Of a stretch of 64,000 bases of DNA, positions 57,801 to 64,000 are shown in pieces. Each line of letters begins with the position of its first letter. Position 1 is the first letter of the stretch. The stretch comes from Crocodylus rhombifer (Eukaryota; Chordata; Crocodylia; Crocodylidae): the NCBI GenBank assembly GCA_038503035.1, contig JAVSML010024330.1:148553-212552 (forward strand), read 5' to 3'. A model generated the notes under the pieces. It was not told where the DNA came from. It made no database searches and was given only the letters and a program-made list of their open reading frames with translations. The position numbers and the translations under genes were made by a program.

Positions 57801-59287
57801 AAACAATATTAAAAGGGCTGAGGGAAAGATGCACTTCTCTGCTAAACTCCCCACCACATAGGGAGATTATGAAGACCTGAATCAGAATGTTATGCCAGTC
57901 CTTTTTGGAGCCTGTAAGTATTCTAATCAGTCATAGGGACATTAACTATATTCCTGAAATACACTTGAATCATCTAATTCACGGTGCTTATGGCAGAGGG
58001 TTGCATTATTAAAAGGTATGCATAATGCTCTCTACACTGGATACAAATAGCTCACCTCTGGTTATATATTGTATTCTTTGTTGAACAATTTAGAATGTGA
58101 TAAAAAGTAGTGGGGGGCAAGAAAACTTACTACTGGAATCAAGTTCATGAAGGGGATTATATAACATGCTGCTGGCGGTAGCCTAGCCCATGTTCCTTAG
58201 AAAGAGGAAAGAAAACAGTGATCTGGAAAACAATTTAATTTATGATTTTCTTTATGTAATTCCAATGTGTGTTCTTCTCTTACACAGGAATTTTAACAAG
58301 GAAAATACTACATATTCTAGCAAAAAAAAGACTACATCTATCTGGGAACTAGAGGCTGAAACAATGAGAGCCACAAAAAAACGATCTCTATACTTGGCCT
58401 CCTACGTGCCTTTAAAAAAAAGAAAATGCATGGAACTCAAGTGAGGAGGTTAGAGATAAGTTAATCAATAGGCTCTGGGTGGGAGATGACTAAACTGAGC
58501 TCAGGTTACCTAGCGAAAAGGGATCAGAATCCTCACACAGGTAGAACAAGAGACTTAGTAGCAGTCTCAAATAAGGAAGAAAACAGCCAACCTGGTTGCA
58601 GATAGTCTGGGATAGGTGAAGGCTACTATACTTTGTCTTGGAACACATAATTTCCCTTCAAAAGTTGAGATGACCCTCCTTGCTGAGCTGTTTCCCAGCT
58701 GGATTAAAAAGGACCCAAGGCCTGCTGAAGAAGATGCATTCAGTTCAGCCTAAGCTATCAAAAGCCACAGTACCTCAAGGAAAAGACAGGAATGTCAAGC
58801 AGTGAGGACAATCGGAAAATTGTATATCTGTGCTGAGGAGGGCAAACTGGGGTAATTTGAAGAATAAAGGAAGATTATATATACACACATACACATGTGT
58901 TATTATTATTGTTTGATATTTATATCTTAAACTGTATCACAGGATTTACTATACTTAATTTGACTAAGGGTTTATCTAGCCTAGTATTTGGCCTCCAATG
59001 ATAGCCACTACCACGTGCGTCAGAGATAGGTGACAGAAGTTCTGCAATACGTATGCTATAATTTGTCCATTGGAACGGTTTCTTCAGAAATGCATTTACT
59101 TACTAAAGATACTAAATACTCAGCTATTGGTTTCCCTAAAGACAAAGGATTTACAACCCTTTCATTTTATCCCTTTCGTTTTATTCACAACCATTGATAA
59201 GAACACAGAATAAAGGATTTCCTTCAGCAGCTTTCCTTAGAGTATGTGTACACCATAGTCAAATGTATATCTGTTGTTCATGTAGAC
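57801..59287. other. AT-rich stretch, nothing recognised
   Basis: No gene or nameable repeat. The 84-codon frame at 58190-58444 is Lys-rich with no domain. Confidence 0.5.
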
Positions 59288-59513
59288 CAGGGGTGCTCAA
59301 CCTCTGCCCTGTGGGCCAAAGGTAGCCTACAAATTTATCGCATTTGGCTTGCAGGGCTCCTCATGGGTCAGGAAATTTGGCTGTGGGAAAGCAGTGGCCA
59401 TATTAGGCCACCATGCACCTGCCAAATTCCCAAGCCCCACACGCCCAGTGGGTGCCAGGCCACACCCCTTACCCCCAGTGGGGCTAGATTAGGGTTGGGC
59501 CATGCCCCCTTTA

Positions 59514-60491
59514 TAGTTTTATAGTTTCATAGTAGCTAGAGTCGGAAGGGACCTAGGTAGATCATCTAGTCCGACCCCCTGCCTGAGCAGGAAAGAGCAC
59601 CGGGGTCAGATGACCCCGGCAAGGTGCTCATCTAACTTCCTTTTAAAAATCCCCAGGCTAGGAGCCTGCACCACTTCCCCTGGAAGCTGGTTCCAGGCCC
59701 TAGCCACCCTGACTGTGAAGTAGCGCCTCCTAATATCTAATCTAAATTTACCCTCTGCCAGCTTATGACCGTTATTCCTGGTCACTCCTGGCAGCGCACG
59801 GGGGAACAGGGACTCCCCCAATACCTGCTGATCCCCCCTGACCAGTTTGTAGCAGGCCACAAGGTCCCCCCTTAACCTTCTCTTGTGGAGGCTAAACAGG
59901 TTCAGGTCCCTTAGCCTCTCCTCATAAGGCCTGCCCTGCTGACCCCTGATCATACGAGTGGCCCTCCTCTGAACTCTTTCCATATCGTCCACGTCCCTCT
60001 TGAAGTGTGGCGCCCAGAACTGGACGCAGTACTCCAGCTGCGGCCTGACCAGTGCCGCATAGAGGGGGAGGATCACCTCCCTGGACCTGCTCGAGATGCA
60101 TCTGTGGATGCATGACAGGGTACGGTTGGCCTTCTTGACTGCCTCCCCACACTGCCGGCCCATGTTCATCGTGGAGTCAATGACGACTCCAAGATCCTTT
60201 TCCGTCTCCGTGCTGGCAAGAGGGGAGTTCCCCAACCTGTAAGTGTGGTGCCGGTTCTTCCTCCCCATGTGCAACACCTTGCACTTATCAGTGTTAAACC
60301 CCATCCTATTCTCATCCGCCCACCGTTGCAACCTGTCAAGGTCAGCTTGTAGCCTATTGCACCCTTCTAGTGCACCCACATTCCCCCACATCTTAGTGTC
60401 ATCAGCAAACTTGAACAGGGTGCTTTCTACCCCGTCATCCAAGTCACTGATGAAGATGTTGAACAGTGCGGGCCCGAGGACCGAGCCCTGC
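59514..60491 (-). mobile_element. Young CR1 LINE inserted in a hAT element
   Basis: Minus-strand CR1, cut at its 5' side just after the CCGCAGGGCTCGG (PQGS) region of the RT and complete at its 3' end (CCTAGGTCCCTTCCGACTCT, then CTAGCTACTATGAAACTATA). It follows the copy at 29.4-31.4 kb almost base for base and interrupts the hAT element, so it came later. No target duplication is seen, as usual for CR1. Confidence 0.95.
59606..60442 (-). CDS. CR1 ORF2 partial: RT end and C-terminal region, open
   Basis: Open frame of 278 codons, the C-terminal half of CR1 ORF2. It has the catalytic FADDTKMW motif intact, then LDRLQRWADENRMGF and RRATRMIRGQQGRPYEERL, and ends HLAGVI before TGA. Compared with the copy at 29-31 kb I count only two differing residues over the shared stretch (Asp to Asn after MWG, Ala to Val in TVRAARAW). 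The first RT Asp and the whole N-terminal half are absent because of 5' truncation, so no working enzyme can result. The listed start is not a native start. Confidence 0.92.
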   Translation of the reverse strand: MDDGVESTLFKFADDTKMWGNVGALEGCNRLQADLDRLQRWADENRMGFNTDKCKVLHMGRKNRHHTYRLGNSPLASTETEKDLGVVIDSTMNMGRQCGEAVKKANRTLSCIHRCISSRSREVILPLYAALVRPQLEYCVQFWAPHFKRDVDDMERVQRRATRMIRGQQGRPYEERLRDLNLFSLHKRRLRGDLVACYKLVRGDQQVLGESLFPRALPGVTRNNGHKLAEGKFRLDIRRRYFTVRVARAWNQLPGEVVQAPSLGIFKRKLDEHLAGVI

Positions 60492-60731
60492 CTGTCTGGT
60501 TAGGCCATGCCTCCAGTCCTACCACAGGGCCAGTTTGGGACTGGGTCATGTAGGTTTGGGTGGTTTCTTCCCCTGCGGGGTCAGGCTCAGGCTGCCCCCT
60601 GCCTCCCTCCGTGTAACTGGATGGTGCCTACTGCACTGTCCCCAACCATTATATTGGAACCATCATGCAGTCTGAAGTCTTACCAAGCAGTACCCATCAG
60701 GCCCACTGGGAAAAATGGTTAAGTACCTCTG

Positions 60732-61734
60732 ATTTAGTCATACATCTCTGAACATTTATGCTATTTCTTCATTAGGTACAACAGCTTTAACTGAGTTTGT
60801 GTTACCATGGCTACACTGTTGTCAGTACCTGATGCAGCTAGTTTAAAGCTAGGCTGGGCGTGTCTACACAACCTGCAGTCACCTCTTGCAGCATAGACAC
60901 AATTTTTGCATCACTAAGGCTATGTAGAGTATGAATTAAAGCATGTTTTTTTTTCCATGGACCATTAGCACTTCCTGAGCTGCTACACTGCAGAGCAGCT
61001 CAGTTGCAGAGCCACATTCCAGAGCATGCAGCCCGAGGAGAGTTTTGCACTAGGCTTTATCAAGTGTAACAAGGGACTATCAAGTGTGCATAGGCTTAGA
61101 AAGGAAGAGGGGCCAAGTATATTTTCGTAATAATTGTTTCAGTTTGGTATAAGAACCTGGAGAAAAACAAAAGGAAAGACATAAACTGGAGAACAGGGCA
61201 GAGGCCTTTCCCTGAAGTTTATATAAAAGGCAGTTGATGGCATATCATGTATTCTTACTACTGTTAAGATAACAGGACTGATTATATATTGTAAACAGAC
61301 AGAATAATGATGTACATACCCGATTCTGTGTCACTGATCTTTCTGATTCAAATAGAAAAATACTTGAATTCAGAGCTTTGAATGAATCTATGTAAAACAC
61401 CAAAGTAAGATGTAACTCTTTCGCCTGATAACCATTACCCAGGAGAAAAAGATGTTACAAAGGTGATGAAGAAACAAGGAGGGATGAATAAATTAGCTGA
61501 AGATGTTAATTTGGTTGGGGTTGTGAGTATCATTCAAAAAAGCTACCTGAAAGAATATAGTAAGATAAGAAATGCAGTTGAGTAAGAAGAATAAAGGAAA
61601 GTTTTCTTGTTAAGCTACAAGACAAAGGGTTAGTAATTCTAGTTTTCATTCTCAGTTATTTAGATAACAATATATTCCTATGGGGCTCATTTACCAAGTG
61701 ACATGTCCTTTCTACAATCCTCTGTCTCTCTTGT
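60732..61734. other. Mostly unrecognised stretch
   Basis: Around 60840-61090 the words GGCTGGGCGTGTCTACACAA and GGCTATGTAGAGTATGAATT suggest the remains of another TIR element of the type seen at 47.8 kb. The ends cannot be fixed. The rest is plain AT-rich DNA. Confidence 0.35.
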
Positions 61735-61860
61735 CTATTTGCGCTGTAAGTTCTCTGAGGTAGAAGCCAGATCTTACTGAAATGCCTCATGTAATGGAGT
61801 CCCAATCTGAGTTTGGGCCCTTAGGCCTAAATAATGATAGGCCTCACACATGCAGAATGA
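61735..61860 (+). repeat. Reptilian SINE/L2-type tail
   Basis: GCTGTAAGTTCTCTGAGGTA, then GCCAGATCTTACT, then TAATGGAGTCCCAATCTGAG, TTTGGGCCCTTAGGC and AATAATGAT occur in the order found in L2/CORE-SINE tails of turtles and crocodilians (CTCTTTGGGGCAGGG, CAATGGGGTCC, GGGGCCCCTAGG, AATAATAAT). Diverged. Confidence 0.5.
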
Positions 61861-63360
61861 GATCCAAGTTGAAGAGAAAAAATAATACAAATACATTCCA
61901 CTGTGAGAGAAAAACCTGCAAAGCAGTAGTGCTGAAAAAGATGTAGCAGTGAAAACAGAGAATAGTTTAAAGGTGAATGATTATTGGCCATTGTGGAGTT
62001 AGACATTGTATTTTCTTTGCTGCAGAGACAGTACTGTTTTCTATTATTCTAAGAGGCACTTAGGAAAGGGCAGAATGCTCTCCACACAAAGCAATCCCAG
62101 TACCAGGAAGAGTATAGTAATTGCTAATCTGTACTTTTTTGAGGGTTCATATCAGGGTGTGAGCTCATTGTATAACTGGGTTATAGATGATAATTTTAAC
62201 TCTGAATGCATTCAAGATGTAAAACTCTGATTCCACATGTCTTCTGCTTTCTGGGCCTTTAAAATGAATTGCTATGTGTTCTAAGTCTATTCCTGGAGAC
62301 TTTAGAAGCCAAGATTTCCATATGTTTCCATGGAATTTCCAGGGACAGATTTCTGTATGTATTTCAATGCCTTCTGTTACTCAAACACTAAGATTTATGA
62401 CTATGGACCAATACATTCTGAACTTATTCACAGAAATTTACTGTATTGACTTAAGTATATTGATTTTTTTTGAGCAGGATATGTTTTCAAATTCTTACCT
62501 TATGGTTAATATCTCAGTTGCCTGATCACAGAGCTTAAACTCTCTTGGACCAACTCTGTCATTTAAGCAGAAGTGTGTAGTGGGAACTGAGCAGAATTGA
62601 ACCAGTCCAGCTAAAAGACTTAATGCTTCAGATCTAGGTCTCCTGAAGCAAAATTTGTAATGGAGTTTCCCTAAGCACGATAGAGGAATTGGATGCTTGA
62701 AGTATGCAGGAGCAAATGTTTTGTTCATGTATTGTACAGGGACTAACATAACAGGTGTGGAAGTAGCTACATTTTATAAATACTCCAAATCTTTAATATG
62801 CATCCCTGCATTGTGTCTATACATTCTCATGCCTTCATAGGAAAGAGATAGTTAAGGATTAAGCAGTACCAAAGCAAACAATTGGATACTTATTGGTCAA
62901 GGAAATTCTCATTTTTATGCTAAACATGCCTGTATACACCTTTCTTCCTTGTTGATTCCTTGTGATGTAAATTCATGAAAGTATTTAATTAATTGTAACT
63001 ATAATACATTAACATTTCAACAGGAGGGTTTGACAAACTTCATTTATGATCTTCTGACATATTACTGAGCAAAGTATATTTCCCCAAGTGCAGTCTTTAT
63101 CAACATGGCAAATAAATACTAGGGTAATTTTGCTTGTGATCATATTGCATTTTTTTTCTCTGAATCTTAATGAATTTTAAATGGTCTCTGTTAATTTTAT
63201 GTTTTAATTACAGTGCAATGTGCACTTACTTGAGCTGATTAAAAATTGATTCACCCATCTTTTGAATGAAAGTTTTAGTTTCAAATGCCTGCATTAGAAG
63301 GAGTTTATTTAAAGTACAGGCAGAATCTTCATGAAGCAAAATGAACCAGTAACTGCCTGG
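61861..63360. other. AT-rich stretch, nothing recognised
   Basis: No gene or nameable repeat. Frames are at most 84 codons. Confidence 0.5.
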
Positions 63361-63361
63361 T

Positions 63362-63899
63362 CTGCATGAAACAGGGAAGTTCCCAGCCAGCTGTGGGCTA
63401 CATGTCCAGATTTCTTTGCACAGCTTGGGGCTGGCTGGGACCTGCCCCAATCTGGGGCAGGTCCCAGCCAGCTCTAGGCTGGGCAGGGAAGTTTCCCTGT
63501 GCAGGGAGCTCCTGGCCCCATCTCTGCGATCAGAGCCAGGGATGCAAGATTGCTCCCTGCCCCTGGGAGTTGCCTGCTGCAGGGGCAAGCTCTGATGGTG
63601 AAGCCTGGGCTGGGACAATGTCCTCCTGCCCTGGCACCAAGGACCTTGCAGCCCTGGCTCTGCAACTGGAGAGCCAGGCCTGGGAGCTCCCTGCTGCTGG
63701 GGCACGAGGACATTGACCTGGCCTGGGCTCCACCACCAGAGCTTGCCCAAGCACCAGACAGTTTGCAGGGGCAAATTGTGCAGGGAGCTCCTGGCCCCAT
63801 CTCTGTGATCAGAGCTGGGGATGCAAAATTGCTCCTTGCCCCCTGCTGCCCAGCTGAACAGTAATTTGCTCTACTGCGCAGTAAGGTGTTTCATGCTGA
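63362..63899. mobile_element. GC-rich element with internal direct repeat, family G
   Basis: The left end CTGCATGAAACAGGG and the right end, inverted, CAGCATGAAACACCTTA form an imperfect TIR. The right part CTACTGCGCAGTAAGGTGTT matches the style of the element at 28.35 kb (CTACTTCGCAGTAAAGCATC read inverted). The core is GC-rich and holds a direct repeat (63502-63568 and 63781-63843). Overlapping frames up to 182 codons on both strands have no domain and follow from composition. Confidence 0.6.
63502..63843. repeat. Two direct repeats of about 63 bp
   Basis: GCAGGGAGCTCCTGGCCCCA, ATCAGAGC and ATGCAA(G/A)ATTGCTCC occur at 63502-63568 and again at 63781-63843 with few changes, 279 bp apart. 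Confidence 0.9.
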
Positions 63900-63941
63900 G
63901 GGAATTCGGTGAATAGGTGGTATTCTCTTCCATCCTACCAG

Positions 63942-64000
63942 TGAACGGACGCAGCAGACAGCATGAGAACTGCATCCGAGAGACCAACTGGCGGCTTCGG
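63942..64000 (+). CDS. Possible exon start at the window edge (partial)
   Basis: The pyrimidine-rich stretch TATTCTCTTCCATCCTACC is followed by AG at 63940-63941, a good 3' splice acceptor. The 59 bases after it contain five CpG dinucleotides, unlike the AT-rich neighbours. Reading with a split first codon gives NGRSRQHENCIRETNWRLR without a stop to the window end, while the other two frames have TGA at 63942 or just before the ATG at 63964. I do not recognise the protein. It could also be a non-coding CpG-rich stretch. Confidence 0.3.

Larger units (their letters stand above)
59288..60731. mobile_element. hAT-type element carrying a CR1
   Basis: Starts CAGGGGTGCTCAACC and ends (inverted) CAGAGGTACTTAACC, a 15-bp TIR with three mismatches. 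The flanking 8 bp are ATGTAGAC and ATTTAGTC, which agree at six places, fitting a hAT target duplication. Without the CR1 (59514-60491) the element is about 465 bp, GC-rich, with no transposase. Confidence 0.8.

Noticed and set aside
63226..63774. 182-codon minus-strand frame
   Set aside because: It lies mostly within the GC-rich family-G element and reads through its direct repeat. It is open on the opposite strand as well.

Overview
The window looks like nuclear DNA from a non-avian sauropsid, with crocodilian or turtle favoured. It is AT-rich with sparse short open frames. Its recognisable content is almost entirely transposable elements: CR1 LINEs of several ages, a Penelope-like element, a Helitron remnant, several families of non-autonomous DNA transposons with terminal inverted repeats (TIRs), old L2/MIR-like pieces and a solo retroviral LTR. 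I find no complete host gene. The only hint of a host exon is a splice-acceptor-like site followed by a CpG-rich open stretch in the last 60 bases. The window is therefore probably intergenic, or lies in a long intron. No rRNA, CRISPR array, operon or prokaryotic feature is present.

Layout. At 1.87-9.02 kb there are two same-strand copies of a roughly 2.2-2.3 kb repeat with LTR-like signals. They are separated by 1.7 kb that holds a Helitron helicase remnant. The second copy is split by a 937-bp solo LTR with a 5-bp target duplication. At 11.2-16.5 kb there are MIR/L2-like fragments and three GC-rich non-autonomous elements, one of them (13083-14527) with a clear TIR and target duplication. 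At 21.6-25.3 kb three CR1 pieces lie head to tail. At 28.3-31.4 kb a GC-rich element is followed by a young 5'-truncated CR1 whose reverse-transcriptase frame is fully open. At 35.5-40.0 kb there is one minus-strand Penelope-like element broken by a CR1 and by two copies of another repeat. At 41.2-56.8 kb there are three members of one TIR family (A, B, C), two hAT MITEs with near-8-bp target duplications, a cluster of strong palindromes (42.78-43.07 kb), and a separate TIR element at 47.8 kb. At 59.3-60.7 kb a hAT-type element contains an inserted CR1 almost identical to the one at 29-31 kb. The window ends with a GC-rich element and the candidate exon edge.

The elements do not form a pathway. 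What they record is an order of insertion: the solo LTR is younger than the 2.2-kb repeat, the CR1s are younger than the Penelope-like and hAT hosts they interrupt, and the CR1 copies at 29-31 kb and 59.5-60.5 kb are the most recent. Long stretches (16.5-21.6, 31.4-35.5, 43.1-47.7, 48.4-50.4 and 57.8-59.3 kb) show nothing I can name.
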